Position numbers and translations under genes: made by a program
The notes under the pieces: generated by a model
Database searches by the model: none
What the model saw: only the letters and a program-made list of their open reading frames with translations
Told to the model about the DNA's origin: nothing
Assembly (NCBI GenBank): GCA_002419465.1
Contig: DIGE01000001.1
Location: 4,636 to 68,635 of the forward strand
DNA: 64,000 nucleotides
Origin: Geobacter sp. UBA5730
GTDB taxonomy: Bacteria; Desulfobacterota; Desulfuromonadia; Geobacterales; Pseudopelobacteraceae
Direction: 5' to 3'
Part shown: positions 51,261 through 59,901 of the stretch, piece by piece
Layout: each line of letters starts with the position of its first letter
Numbering within the stretch: position 1 is the first letter of the stretch

Positions 51261-51653
51261 TTAAACTCTTCTGCGCTTGGGAGGACGGCATCCGTTATGA
51301 GGAATCGGAGTGACGTCACGAATAAAGCTGATGGAAAAACCGGTTGCCTGAAGAGCGCGCAGTGCTGATTCACGACCGGAGCCGGGACCTTTGACGAACA
51401 CTTCCAGATTCCGCATACCATGTTCCTGAGCCTTGCGGGCGCAATCCTCTGCAGCCACCTGGGCAGCAAACGGAGTGCTTTTACGGGAGCCTTTGAAGCC
51501 CTTGGCACCCGAGGTGGACCAAGCCACCACATTACCCACCGGGTCGGTAATGGTGATAATGGTATTGTTAAACGTTGCCTGAATATGGGCAACGCCATTG
51601 GTGATATTCTTCTTCTCTTTTTTCTTCCTGACTACCTTCTTGGGAGCAGCCAT
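51261..51653 (-). CDS. rpsK: 30S ribosomal protein S11
   Basis: The 130-residue protein of the platform has GVAHIQATFNNTIITITD, GAKGFKGSRKSTPFAAQVAAED and the basic tail PHNGCRPPKRRRV. ATG 51653 has GGAGG at a good distance; five earlier codons in frame are not needed. It is 28 bases after rpsM. Confidence 0.96.
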   Translation of the reverse strand: MAAPKKVVRKKKEKKNITNGVAHIQATFNNTIITITDPVGNVVAWSTSGAKGFKGSRKSTPFAAQVAAEDCARKAQEHGMRNLEVFVKGPGSGRESALRALQATGFSISFIRDVTPIPHNGCRPPKRRRV

Positions 51654-51681
51654 GCTTCCTCCAGACAAATTCTGTGGTTAA

Positions 51682-52050
51682 TTACTTCTTCTTACCGGCA
51701 ACAGTACGAGCCGGGCCCTTACGGGTACGAGCGTTGGTCTTGGTACGTTGACCGTTACAGGGCAGCCCCTTACGGTGGCGCAGACCACGATAGCAGCCCA
51801 GGTCCATCAGCCGCTTTATATTCATTGACACTTCACGACGCAGGTCACCTTCAACCTTTGTGTTCTTGTCAATCTCATCCCGCAACTTGCCGATCTCAGA
51901 CTCGGTCAGCTTGTCAGTACGGGTACTACCGTCTACCTTGGTAGCGGCAAGGATATTTTGCGCGGTGGTCCGCCCGATACCATAAATGTAGGTCAGGGCG
52001 ATCTCAATACGCTTGTTCTTTGGTAGGTCAACACCTGCAATACGTGCCAC
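51682..52050 (-). CDS. rpsM: 30S ribosomal protein S13
   Basis: The 122-residue head protein shows ARIAGVDLPKNKRIEIALTYIYGIG and the C-terminal GLRHRKGLPCNGQRTKTNARTRKGP. It contacts the P-site tRNA and bridges to the large subunit. It comes first after rpmJ in the alpha operon. Confidence 0.96.
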   Translation of the reverse strand: MARIAGVDLPKNKRIEIALTYIYGIGRTTAQNILAATKVDGSTRTDKLTESEIGKLRDEIDKNTKVEGDLRREVSMNIKRLMDLGCYRGLRHRKGLPCNGQRTKTNARTRKGPARTVAGKKK

Positions 52051-52068
52051 TGCTCGTCCTCCCCTTGG

Positions 52069-52182
52069 TTAACCTTGACGTTGAGAATGCTTAGGAGTAT
52101 CGCAGATGATCCGCACCACTCCCTTACGCTTGATAATCTTGCACTTATCGCAGATCTTCTTGACAGACGCCCGAACTTTCAT
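52069..52182 (-). CDS. rpmJ: 50S ribosomal protein L36
   Basis: A 37-residue protein too short for most gene lists: MKVRASVKKICDKCKIIK, then GVVRIICDTPKHSQRQG. The four zinc ligands (Cys11, Cys14, Cys27, His32) are intact. The ATG at 52182 is 24 bases after the map stop. No infA lies between map and rpmJ, unlike many bacteria. Confidence 0.95.
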   Translation of the reverse strand: MKVRASVKKICDKCKIIKRKGVVRIICDTPKHSQRQG

Positions 52183-52206
52183 GTGCATTCACCTTTCAAC
52201 CACGCC

Positions 52207-52956
52207 TCATGCAAGACGTGTAAGTATTTCCGGTCCATGTTCCGTCACTGCGACGGTGTGTTCAAAGTGTGCCGATAATGAACCATCGGTTGTAACTGTA
52301 GTCCAGCCGTCCTGCAGTACCTTGACGGCATGGCCGCCACAATTTACCATCGGCTCAATCGCCAAAACCATGCCAGGCTTCAATGAAAGGCCCCGACCAG
52401 CGACACCATAATTTGGAACCTGTGGGTCCTCGTGAAGTTTTTTGCCGATACCGTGACCGACGAAATCTCTCACAACAGAATATCCCCGGGATTCAACATG
52501 ACGCTGCACCGCGCTGGAAATATCATATAACCTGCCACCCGCCACAGCCTTATCTATTCCCTGATACAACGACTCTTCGGTTGCCGCCATCAAGGCATGG
52601 GCCTTGTTACTCACCTTGCCTACCGGCAGCGTAATTGCGGCATCGCCATAAAAATCATCGTACAGCGCACCAAAATCGACACTCAGGATGTCACCTTCCT
52701 TGAGTGGTTCAGCATTTGGCATTCCATGAATCACCCAATCATTCGGGGAGCAACAAAGAGCGTACGGATAACCGGCATACCCTTTAAAAGCGGGAACAGC
52801 CTTATGCTTTTTGGTTTCAGTTATTGTAAAGGCTTCAAGCTCAAGTGTTGTAACACCTGGTTTAACCAAGCTACGCAACCGTTCCAACACCTCAGCGACA
52901 ATACGGCAGGGGACCCTCATCCGTTCAATCTCACGGGGAGATTTCAGGACAATCAT
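52207..52956 (-). CDS. map: Type I methionine aminopeptidase
   Basis: The 249-residue enzyme removes the initiator Met from nascent proteins. Metal ligands are in DFGALYDDFYGDAAITLP, the histidine in FVGHGIGKKLHEDPQVPNYG, and Glu in VLAIEPM, with a C-terminal Glu in FEHTVAV. No N-terminal zinc extension. It starts one base after adk ends, so the two are coupled. Confidence 0.95.
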   Translation of the reverse strand: MIVLKSPREIERMRVPCRIVAEVLERLRSLVKPGVTTLELEAFTITETKKHKAVPAFKGYAGYPYALCCSPNDWVIHGMPNAEPLKEGDILSVDFGALYDDFYGDAAITLPVGKVSNKAHALMAATEESLYQGIDKAVAGGRLYDISSAVQRHVESRGYSVVRDFVGHGIGKKLHEDPQVPNYGVAGRGLSLKPGMVLAIEPMVNCGGHAVKVLQDGWTTVTTDGSLSAHFEHTVAVTEHGPEILTRLA

Positions 52957-52957
52957 G

Positions 52958-53602
52958 CTAGACTGCCAATGCGGCAGCTATCCGTTGCTGCACCTCGGCA
53001 ATTGGTCCCATTCCGGGTATCTCACGCAGGAGATGCCGGGTACGATAAAAACCTTTCAGCGGGGCTGTCTGCTGATCATAGACATGCAATCGATTACGCA
53101 CCGTATCTTCACGATCATCATTACGCTGCACCAGCACCGCACCGCAGATATCACAAACACCGGCCTGCTTCGGCGCATCGTAGGTCAAATGATAGCCCTT
53201 ACCACAAGCAGGGCATGAACGACGACCGGAGAGACGCTTGACAATTTCATCCGTATCGACCTCGAGCGAAACGACATGTTCAATGGCGCGACCTGCCCGC
53301 TGCAACAAGAGAGCCAGAGCATCAGCTTGCGGGATCGTACGGGGGAAACCGTCCAGAACAAACCCGTTACGGCAATCTTCCTGGGCCAGACGCTCCTCAA
53401 CGATACCGAGCACGATTTCGTCAGAAACAAGCCCGCCCTGCGACATGATTTCCTGAGCCTTCAAACCGAGCGGGGTCTGATTCTTTACCGCTGCACGCAA
53501 CATATCACCGGTTGATATCTGAGGAATCTTGTAGACATCAACCAAAAACTGCGCCTGGGTTCCCTTGCCAGCACCAGGTGGCCCAAATAATATTAGATTC
53601 AT
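52958..53602 (-). CDS. adk: Adenylate kinase, long zinc-LID form
   Basis: The 214-residue protein has the P-loop GPPGAGKGTQA, the AMP-binding STGDMLRAAV and the LID arginines in RLSGRRSCPACGK. The LID holds two CxxC pairs (CPACG and CDICG), so zinc is bound, as in Gram-positive types. It makes 2 ADP from ATP and AMP. The ATG lies nine bases after the secY stop. Confidence 0.96.
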   Translation of the reverse strand: MNLILFGPPGAGKGTQAQFLVDVYKIPQISTGDMLRAAVKNQTPLGLKAQEIMSQGGLVSDEIVLGIVEERLAQEDCRNGFVLDGFPRTIPQADALALLLQRAGRAIEHVVSLEVDTDEIVKRLSGRRSCPACGKGYHLTYDAPKQAGVCDICGAVLVQRNDDREDTVRNRLHVYDQQTAPLKGFYRTRHLLREIPGMGPIAEVQQRIAAALAV

Positions 53603-53611
53603 AGCAGCCAC

Positions 53612-54925
53612 CTAGCGACGGCCTCGAATCCGAACACCCTTGAGGAACCCTTCATAGTTCCGGGTGATCAGATGAGACTCAATCTGTGACACCGTGTCCA
53701 TACCGACCCCGACAGCAATCAAGAGTGAAGTGCCACCGAAATAAAACGGCAGGTTCATATTAAAACCACCAATCAGAATCGAAGGGAGTACACAGACCAA
53801 CGAAATATAGATCGCACCGGCAAACGTCAGCTTGGTCAGCACGCTATCCATATAATCCGAGGTTTCCTTGCCAGGCCTGATGCCGGGGATGTAGCCACCA
53901 TGCTTTTTAATATTATCAGCGACATCCACCGGATTAAAGGTGACAGCTGTATAGAAATAGCAAAAGAAAACGATAAAGGCAACATAAAAGATATCATACA
54001 ACCAATTGCCTGGTGTGAGCATCTTCGCAAACTGCTGTACGACAGGAACATTAATAAAGTTTGCCACGGTTGCCGGAAACATGATGATCGATGAGGCAAA
54101 AATCGGTGGTATCACGCCAGCCATGTTTACTTTAAGCGGCAGATGGGAGGTCTGCGGACTGAACGTCTTCAGACCTGTAACACGCTTGGCATAATGGATT
54201 GGCAGCCTGCGCTGGCCTCGTTCAACGAACACAATGGCCGCAATCACAGAGGTCATAAGCGCACCAATTAAAATAACGGTAAACAATGACAAGTTGCCGC
54301 TGTTAACCAACTTGACCGTATTGCTCAATGCCGCGGGGACACGAACCACAATACCGGCGAAGATAATCATCGAGATACCGTTACCGATACCACGCTCGGT
54401 CATCTGCTCGCCCAGCCACATGATAAATGCGGTACCAGCGGTCAAGGTAATCACGGTCATCAACCTGAAAGACCAACCGGGCCCCGGAACAACCAGCTCA
54501 CCAGCCGGGCCACGCATACTCTCCAGGCCGATAGCGATACCAGTACCTTGCACAACACTCAAAAGAATGGTGCCGTAACGTGTGTACTGGGTGATCTTCT
54601 TGCGACCGGCTTCGCCCTCTTTTGAGAGCTTCTCAATGGTCGGCACAACCACGGTCAAGAGCTGGAAGATAATCGAGGAGGAGATATAGGGCATGATGCC
54701 CAAGGCAAACACCGACATCCGCTCCAGAGCGCCACCTGAAAACATATCAAACAGACCGAGCAATGTGCCCTGTGCCTGCTTGAAAAAGTGAGAGAGCGCA
54801 ACTGAATCAATCCCTGGAGTAGGGATGTGACACCCTACCCGATAGACAGCCAGCATCCCGAGGGTGAAAAACACGCGCTTCTTCAACTCCGGGATACGAA
54901 AGATGTTTTGAAATGCCTCTAGCAC
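53612..54925 (-). CDS. secY: Preprotein translocase channel subunit SecY
   Basis: The 437-residue protein has ten membrane helices. The start (FQNIFRIPELKKRVFFTLGMLAVYRVGCHIPTPGID), the plug region, GIMPYISSSIIFQLL and GIRPGKETSDYMDSVLTKLTFAGA are typical. It forms the Sec channel with SecE and SecG encoded elsewhere. Its ATG overlaps rplO by seven bases. Confidence 0.97.
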   Translation of the reverse strand: MLEAFQNIFRIPELKKRVFFTLGMLAVYRVGCHIPTPGIDSVALSHFFKQAQGTLLGLFDMFSGGALERMSVFALGIMPYISSSIIFQLLTVVVPTIEKLSKEGEAGRKKITQYTRYGTILLSVVQGTGIAIGLESMRGPAGELVVPGPGWSFRLMTVITLTAGTAFIMWLGEQMTERGIGNGISMIIFAGIVVRVPAALSNTVKLVNSGNLSLFTVILIGALMTSVIAAIVFVERGQRRLPIHYAKRVTGLKTFSPQTSHLPLKVNMAGVIPPIFASSIIMFPATVANFINVPVVQQFAKMLTPGNWLYDIFYVAFIVFFCYFYTAVTFNPVDVADNIKKHGGYIPGIRPGKETSDYMDSVLTKLTFAGAIYISLVCVLPSILIGGFNMNLPFYFGGTSLLIAVGVGMDTVSQIESHLITRNYEGFLKGVRIRGRR

Positions 54926-55368
54926 GCGCAGAGTTCCTCAACGCTGCCACCGGCAGCCTTGATCTTCTCAGCGGCAGCCTTGCTGAATTTATCGGCCTTG
55001 ATGGTCAGTGCCTTGCTGATCTCACCATTTGCCAGCACCTTGACCGGCAGACAGGATTTTTTCAGCAGACCTTTGGCATCCATGGCATCCCTATCGACAC
55101 AGGAACCGGCCTCAAACACATCCAACTGGCTCAGGTTGATCAACACGAACTCGGAACGCACCAAAGGACGGAAGCCGCGCTTGGGCAACCGACGCTGGAG
55201 CGGCATCTGGCCGCCCTCAAAACCCGGCTTGATGCTTCCGCCGGAGCGTGCCTTCTGACCTTTATGGCCCTTGGTGGCAGTCTTACCATGCCCGGAGCCA
55301 ATACCCCGACCGATCCGCTTTCTATTCTTGGTGGACCCGAGGGCGGGCCGCAGACTATTCAGTTCCAT
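54919..55368 (-). CDS. rplO: 50S ribosomal protein L15
   Basis: The 149-residue protein begins MELNSLRPALGSTKNRKRIGRG and continues with the glycine-rich GSGHGKTATKGHKGQKARSG and FEGGQMPLQRRLPKRGF, the L15 pattern. ATG 55368 has GGAG six bases upstream; five in-frame codons before it are not used. It overlaps secY. Confidence 0.95.
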   Translation of the reverse strand: MELNSLRPALGSTKNRKRIGRGIGSGHGKTATKGHKGQKARSGGSIKPGFEGGQMPLQRRLPKRGFRPLVRSEFVLINLSQLDVFEAGSCVDRDAMDAKGLLKKSCLPVKVLANGEISKALTIKADKFSKAAAEKIKAAGGSVEELCAC

Positions 55369-55383
55369 GGGGGTCTCCGTCAT

Positions 55384-55560
55384 TTACTTGACCTTCAGCA
55401 TATGGCTTACCTTGCGAACCATACCCCGGATTTCAGGGGTATCTTGCAAAGAAACCGTCTGGTGCATCTTGCGCAGACCAAGTCCGCGAACGACAGCACA
55501 CTGCTTTTTTGAAGAACAGATGGTGCTCTTTATCAGGGTAATTTCCAGCATATTGCTCAT
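55384..55560 (-). CDS. rpmD: 50S ribosomal protein L30
   Basis: A 58-residue protein: LEITLIKSTICSSKKQCAVV, RGLGLRKMHQTVSL, TPEIRGMVRKVSHMLKV, which is the L30 fold. ATG 55560 has AAGGA nine bases upstream; an ATG three codons later is possible. It sits between rpsE and rplO as expected. Confidence 0.94.
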   Translation of the reverse strand: MSNMLEITLIKSTICSSKKQCAVVRGLGLRKMHQTVSLQDTPEIRGMVRKVSHMLKVK

Positions 55561-55595
55561 GGCTTCTGTTCCTTGTTCAGGGATTCAACGGACGG

Positions 55596-56084
55596 CTATT
55601 CAGTAATACCGCGCCGCGCAGTAAGCTCTTCAGGGGTCTTGAGTAGACGCAAGCCCTCAAATGCTGCCTTGACAACGTTATGAGGGTTGTTCGACCCCAG
55701 ACACTTTGACAGGATGTTGTTAACGCCTGCCGCCTCAAAGATGGCCCGTGCAGCACCACCGGCGATCACTCCGGTACCAGGCGAAGCAGGTTTCATCAGG
55801 ATCCGACCGGCGCCGAAACGTCCGATAATCTCATACGGAATCGTCTGGTTCTTGTTAACCGGCACCTTGATCAGATTTTTCTTGGCTTGCTCAACACCTT
55901 TACGGATGGCCTCGGGGACCTCATTGGCTTTACCCAGCCCATATCCGACATGACCATTGGCATCACCCACCACTACGAGAGCCGAAAAACTAAAGCGACG
56001 GCCCCCCTTGACCACTTTGGCCACACGGCTGATGTGGACGACCCGGTCAGTCAGGTTCAATTCATTCGGATTAACCCTGCTCAC
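55596..56084 (-). CDS. rpsE: 30S ribosomal protein S5
   Basis: The 162-residue protein has the S5 double-stranded-RNA-binding half (VVHISRVAKVVKGGRRFSFSALVVVGD) and the second half GVIAGGAARAIFEAAGVNNILSKCLGSNNPHNVVKAAFEGL. It helps decoding accuracy. It lies 27 bases after rplR. Confidence 0.96.
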   Translation of the reverse strand: MSRVNPNELNLTDRVVHISRVAKVVKGGRRFSFSALVVVGDANGHVGYGLGKANEVPEAIRKGVEQAKKNLIKVPVNKNQTIPYEIIGRFGAGRILMKPASPGTGVIAGGAARAIFEAAGVNNILSKCLGSNNPHNVVKAAFEGLRLLKTPEELTARRGITE

Positions 56085-56111
56085 TACCGACCTCCCTGAT
56101 TGTGTAAAAAC

Positions 56112-56480
56112 TTAGAATTGCAGACCGGCTTCCCGCGCGGCGTCGGCGAGGGCCTGAATGCGACCATGATACAGAAAACCGTTACGGTCAAAGACCACGG
56201 AACGGATCTCCTTTGCCAAGGCTGCCCTGGCAATTGCCGTGCCCACCGCTGTTGCAGAGGCCTTGTTACCTGTATGAGCACCAGCAGTGGCAACACCGTC
56301 GGCCAGGGTGGAAGCTGCGACCAGAGTCACCCCTGTGGTGTCGTCAATCAGTTGCGCATAGATATGATTGGCGCTCTTGAATACGTTCAGGCGCGGGCGT
56401 TCTGCATTACCCTTGATCTTCTTACGGACCCTGACCTGACGCTTGAGACGCGTAACTGTCTTTTGTGATGTCTTTCCCAC
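56112..56480 (-). CDS. rplR: 50S ribosomal protein L18
   Basis: The 122-residue protein binds 5S rRNA. Typical parts are VRKKIKGNAERPRLNVFKSANHIYAQLIDD, GNKASATAVGTAIARAAL and VVFDRNGFLYHGRIQALADAAREAGLQF. It lies 25 bases after rplF. Confidence 0.95.
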   Translation of the reverse strand: MGKTSQKTVTRLKRQVRVRKKIKGNAERPRLNVFKSANHIYAQLIDDTTGVTLVAASTLADGVATAGAHTGNKASATAVGTAIARAALAKEIRSVVFDRNGFLYHGRIQALADAAREAGLQF

Positions 56481-56505
56481 GGTCTACTCCTTACCTTGCA
56501 GGTGA

Positions 56506-57045
56506 CTATTTCTTGCCTGTCTTGCCAGCCTTGCGCAGGATCGTTTCGCTGGCGTACTTGATCCCCTTGCCCTTATACGGCTCGGGACCACGGAACGAAC
56601 GGATCTTGGCAGCGGTATGACCTACCAGCTCCTTATCAATGCCTTTAACCGAGAGCTTGGTCATCTTGTCAACATCCACCGTGATGCCCTCGGGCAACTG
56701 ATAAATGACCGGGTGTGAGTAGCCAAGGCTCAGATGAAGATCGGAACCTTTCAGCTCTGCCCGATAACCAACGCCGTTGATCTCCAGGTCGGTCTGATAG
56801 CCATTGGTAACACCGATCACCATGTTATTAACCAAGGTGCGGGTCAGACCGTGGGCTGCGCGGGAGGCGATGGAATCATCAGGGCGCTCCACAGCAACCG
56901 AGCTATCCTTGATAACAATGGAGACGGCAGGCATGATCTGACGGCTCAGCTGGCCCTTTGGCCCTTTGACCGTGACAACCGTGTCAGCTAAGGTGATCGT
57001 AACACCTTTAGGTACTTCAATCGGCAATTTCCCGATGCGTGACAT
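56506..57045 (-). CDS. rplF: 50S ribosomal protein L6
   Basis: The 179-residue protein has two homologous domains: SRIGKLPIEVPKGVTITL at the start and GIDKELVGHTAAKIRSFRGPEPYKGKGIKY near the end, the L6 signature. It sits near the sarcin-ricin loop. It is 33 bases after rpsH. Confidence 0.96.
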   Translation of the reverse strand: MSRIGKLPIEVPKGVTITLADTVVTVKGPKGQLSRQIMPAVSIVIKDSSVAVERPDDSIASRAAHGLTRTLVNNMVIGVTNGYQTDLEINGVGYRAELKGSDLHLSLGYSHPVIYQLPEGITVDVDKMTKLSVKGIDKELVGHTAAKIRSFRGPEPYKGKGIKYASETILRKAGKTGKK

Positions 57046-57078
57046 TGCAGTGGCTCCTTTACAGAACTGTTGCGGTGA

Positions 57079-57477
57079 TTACCAGACGGTACAAAGCAGC
57101 TCGCCGCCAATACCAGACTGGCGTGCGGTGGCATCCGTCATGATCCCCTGTGAGGTTGAGAGGATCGCGATCCCAAGGCCGTTTTTGACCGTAGGGATGG
57201 ACTCAGCATCCACATAAGAACGACTGCCGGGCTTGCTGATTCGGGTGATTTCGTTGATCACCGGCTCTTTTTCATCAATGAACTTCAGGTAAACCCTGAG
57301 AACACCTTGACGGGTATCAGCAATAACCTTGTAGTTTTTAATGTAACCTTCCTGCTTCAACACCTGGGCAATATTCACCTTGACGTTGGAGGAAGGGATA
57401 TCGACCTTTTGTTGCTTAACCATATTCGCATTACGAATCCGGGTCAGCATGTCGGCGATGGGATCAGTCATTGACAT
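57079..57477 (-). CDS. rpsH: 30S ribosomal protein S8
   Basis: The 132-residue protein has TDPIADMLTRIRNANMVKQQKVDIPSS and the C-terminal GLGIAILSTSQGIMTDATARQSGIGGELLCTVW. It binds 16S rRNA and in E. coli represses the spc operon. It is 27 bases after rpsN. Confidence 0.96.
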   Translation of the reverse strand: MSMTDPIADMLTRIRNANMVKQQKVDIPSSNVKVNIAQVLKQEGYIKNYKVIADTRQGVLRVYLKFIDEKEPVINEITRISKPGSRSYVDAESIPTVKNGLGIAILSTSQGIMTDATARQSGIGGELLCTVW

Positions 57478-57504
57478 CGAGACGCACTCCTTGTTGTATC
57501 AGCC

Positions 57505-57690
57505 TTACCAGCTGGACTTGATAACGCCGGGGACCTGACCGGCGGACGCATATTTGCGCAGACAGATACGGCACATCTGGAATTTCCGATAGTATGCCTT
57601 GGGCCGTCCACAGACCGGACAGCGATTATGCTGACGGACCTTGAACTTTGGCGTACGCTGCGATTTGTTGATCATCGAGACCTTTGCCAC
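57505..57690 (-). CDS. rpsN: 30S ribosomal protein S14, zinc-binding short form
   Basis: The 61-residue protein has two CxxC pairs (CPVCG and CRIC) and the core RPKAYYRKFQMCRICLRKYASAGQVPGVIKSSW of the short zinc-type S14. It is essential for late assembly of the 30S head. It is 31 bases after rplE. Confidence 0.96.
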   Translation of the reverse strand: MAKVSMINKSQRTPKFKVRQHNRCPVCGRPKAYYRKFQMCRICLRKYASAGQVPGVIKSSW

Positions 57691-57721
57691 GAAATCCTCC
57701 CGTTGGTTCTCGTTCTACTTT

Positions 57722-58261
57722 TTAATTCCTAAAAGGCATCCCAAAATGCTTCAGAAGTGCTTTGCCTTCTTCATCAGTTTTGGCAGAGGTCACGATGGTG
57801 ACGTTCATACCCTTAATTTTGTCAACCTGATCATAGCTGATTTCCGGGAAGATCAGCTGCTCCTTGATGCCCAGGGTATAATTACCCTGACCGTCAAAAG
57901 CATTGCCGGACACTCCCTTGAAGTCACGCACCCGGGCAAGGGCCACATTCATCAGACGATCAAGAAATTCGTACATCCGATCACGACGCAGCGTCACCAT
58001 ACAGCCGATCGGCATACCTTCACGAAGCTTGAAGCTGGCGATGGATTTCTTGGCCTTGGTAATGACAGCCTTCTGGCCGGTGATTGCAGACAACTCGGCT
58101 GCGGCGGAGTCAAGAATTTTTATATTCTGGATTGCCTCGCCGAGACCCATGTTTACCACTACCTTCTCGATACGCGGAACCTGCATCGAACTCTTGTAGT
58201 TGAACTCGGTGCGCAGCTTTGGCACTATTTCTTGTTGATATATTTCTTTCAGTCTGGCCAT
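57722..58261 (-). CDS. rplE: 50S ribosomal protein L5
   Basis: The 179-residue 5S rRNA-binding protein shows VPRIEKVVVNMGLGEAIQNIK, the conserved KAKKSIASFKLREGMPIGCMVTLR and IFPEISYDQVDKIKGMNVTIVTSAKTDEEGKALLKHFGMPF. It contacts the P-site tRNA. It lies 17 bases after rplX. Confidence 0.96.
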   Translation of the reverse strand: MARLKEIYQQEIVPKLRTEFNYKSSMQVPRIEKVVVNMGLGEAIQNIKILDSAAAELSAITGQKAVITKAKKSIASFKLREGMPIGCMVTLRRDRMYEFLDRLMNVALARVRDFKGVSGNAFDGQGNYTLGIKEQLIFPEISYDQVDKIKGMNVTIVTSAKTDEEGKALLKHFGMPFRN

Positions 58262-58278
58262 TGGTCAAATTCCTCCGC

Positions 58279-58605
58279 TTATTTCTCCAGAGAGATGCCG
58301 CACTTCACGCAGGTACGCTGCTTGTCACCATTTTCCAGCACCTTGATCTTGGTGCGGACTGGTTTGGCACACTTGGAGCAGTACAGCTGTACATTGGAGA
58401 CATGCAGCGCGGCCTCCTTCTCAACAATGCCACCTGGCTCATTGCCGCGAGCTCGTACATGGCGCTTAACCATGTTCAAACCCTCGATAATCACCCCGTC
58501 CTTTTTGGGCAGAACCTTCTGTACCGTACCGGTCTTGCTCTTGTCTTTACCGGCAATGACCATTACCGTATCGCCCTTGGCTACATGAAACTTTTGAGCT
58601 TGCAT
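58279..58605 (-). CDS. rplX: 50S ribosomal protein L24 with C-terminal zinc-ribbon pairs
   Basis: The 108-residue protein has the KOW motif (KGDTVMVIAGKDKSKTGTVQKVLP) and VEKEAALHVSNVQLY. The C terminus carries CSKC and CVKC pairs, a potential zinc site found in several deltaproteobacterial and other L24 proteins but absent in E. coli. It starts 50S assembly. It is 19 bases after rplN. Confidence 0.95.
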   Translation of the reverse strand: MQAQKFHVAKGDTVMVIAGKDKSKTGTVQKVLPKKDGVIIEGLNMVKRHVRARGNEPGGIVEKEAALHVSNVQLYCSKCAKPVRTKIKVLENGDKQRTCVKCGISLEK

Positions 58606-58624
58606 CTGTTTCTCCAGTTGACGT

Positions 58625-58993
58625 TTAAAGTACTTCAGGAGCGAGGGAAATGATCTTCATATACTTCTTGGCCCGCAGTTCCCGTGCGACCGGACCAAAG
58701 ATACGGGTACCAATCGGCTCCTTGGCGTTGTTGATTACCACACCCGAATTATCATCAAAACGGATATAAGAGCCATCTGGACGGCCAAGCTCCTTTGCAG
58801 TCCTGACAACCACTGCCTTGACCACATCCCCCTTCTTCACCTTCGAGTTAGGCAGCGCCTCGCGGACCGAACAAACAATAACATCACCGATCCCTGCGTA
58901 TTTGCGCTTTGAGCCACCTAGTACCTTGATGCAAAAAAGCTTCTTCGCACCGGAGTTGTCGGCAACATCAAGTATTGTTTGCATCTGAATCAT
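58625..58993 (-). CDS. rplN: 50S ribosomal protein L14
   Basis: The 122-residue protein has MIQMQTILDVADNSGAKKLFCIKVLGGS, VVRTAKELGRPDGSYIRFDDNSGVVINN and GTRIFGPVARELRAKKYMKIISLAPEVL, a full L14. It forms an intersubunit bridge. It is 23 bases after rpsQ. Confidence 0.96.
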   Translation of the reverse strand: MIQMQTILDVADNSGAKKLFCIKVLGGSKRKYAGIGDVIVCSVREALPNSKVKKGDVVKAVVVRTAKELGRPDGSYIRFDDNSGVVINNAKEPIGTRIFGPVARELRAKKYMKIISLAPEVL

Positions 58994-59016
58994 GCTCGTA
59001 TCCTCTCTGGGGGCTG

Positions 59017-59274
59017 CTAGGCAGCGCTTTCAAGAATCTGGCGCAGCGACCAGCGCTTGTCCTTGCTTAAAGGGCGGCATTCAACAATCTGAACCTTATC
59101 CCCGGCCTTGCAGCTGTTCTGTTCATCATGGACCTTATACTTCACACTCCGCTTGATGTACTTGTTATACAGCGGATGCTTCACCAGGCGGTCAACCTTG
59201 ACGACCACGGTCTTCTCCATCTTGTCACTAATGACAACACCGGTCTGTGTCCGTCTGTTTCCTTGCTCACCCAT
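59017..59274 (-). CDS. rpsQ: 30S ribosomal protein S17
   Basis: The 85-residue protein has RRTQTGVVISDKMEKTVVVKVDRLVKHPLYNKYIKRSVKYKVHDE, the S17 signature. ATG 59274 is chosen; the longer open frame upstream runs through the rpmC gene. It lies seven bases after the rpmC stop. Confidence 0.95.
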   Translation of the reverse strand: MGEQGNRRTQTGVVISDKMEKTVVVKVDRLVKHPLYNKYIKRSVKYKVHDEQNSCKAGDKVQIVECRPLSKDKRWSLRQILESAA

Positions 59275-59281
59275 GACCGTA

Positions 59282-59470
59282 CTAACCCCTGCTTTCTGTA
59301 AGGATTGTATTGATCCGGGCGATGTCGCTGCGGATCTCGCCAAGCTTGGCAGTATTTTCAAGCCGTCCGGTATTTTTCTGGAACTTGAGGTTAAACAGCT
59401 CCTGAGTCAACTCGTCACGCTTTTTCTGCAGCTCAGCACCACTTAATTTACGGATATCACTGGGCTTCAT
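59282..59470 (-). CDS. rpmC: 50S ribosomal protein L29
   Basis: The 62-residue protein has MKPSDIRKLSGAELQKKRDEL and LFNLKFQKNTGRLENTAKLGEIRSDIARINTIL, typical for L29 at the tunnel exit. It overlaps the end of rplP by 14 bases. Confidence 0.95.
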   Translation of the reverse strand: MKPSDIRKLSGAELQKKRDELTQELFNLKFQKNTGRLENTAKLGEIRSDIARINTILTESRG

Positions 59471-59882
59471 TCAGAGCCTCCCTACTAATAAACTTGGTGG
59501 CGAGGGGCAATTTATGAGCTGCCAGACGAAACGCCTCGCGAGCAATCTCTTCCGTCACGCCTTCCATTTCGTAAAGGACCATGCCGGGTTTAACCACACA
59601 AACCCAGGAATCAGGGGAACCTTTTCCTTTACCCATCCGTGTTTCGGCAGGTTTTGCAGTCAGTGGCTTATCCGGGAAGGCACGGATCCATATCTTGCCA
59701 CCACGCTTGATGTAACGGGTCATGGCGATACGAGCCGCCTCGATCTGACGGGAATCGATCCAACCACACTCGGTTGCCTGCAGGGCAAACTCACCAAAAG
59801 CGATAGTGATCCTGCGGCAGGCGGCACCAGTCATCCGCCCTTTCATCTGTTTTCTATACTTAACCCTCTTCGGCATTAACAT
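59457..59882 (-). CDS. rplP: 50S ribosomal protein L16
   Basis: The 141-residue protein begins MLMPKRVKYRKQMKGRMTG, with GEFALQATECGWIDSRQIEAARIAMTRYIKRGGKIWIRAFPDKPLTAKPAETRMGKGKGSP, a full L16. GAGGTG lies eight bases before ATG 59882. It sits near the peptidyl transferase centre. Confidence 0.96.
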   Translation of the reverse strand: MLMPKRVKYRKQMKGRMTGAACRRITIAFGEFALQATECGWIDSRQIEAARIAMTRYIKRGGKIWIRAFPDKPLTAKPAETRMGKGKGSPDSWVCVVKPGMVLYEMEGVTEEIAREAFRLAAHKLPLATKFISREALNEAQ

Positions 59883-59901
59883 GTGACGTGCACCTCAAAG
59901 C

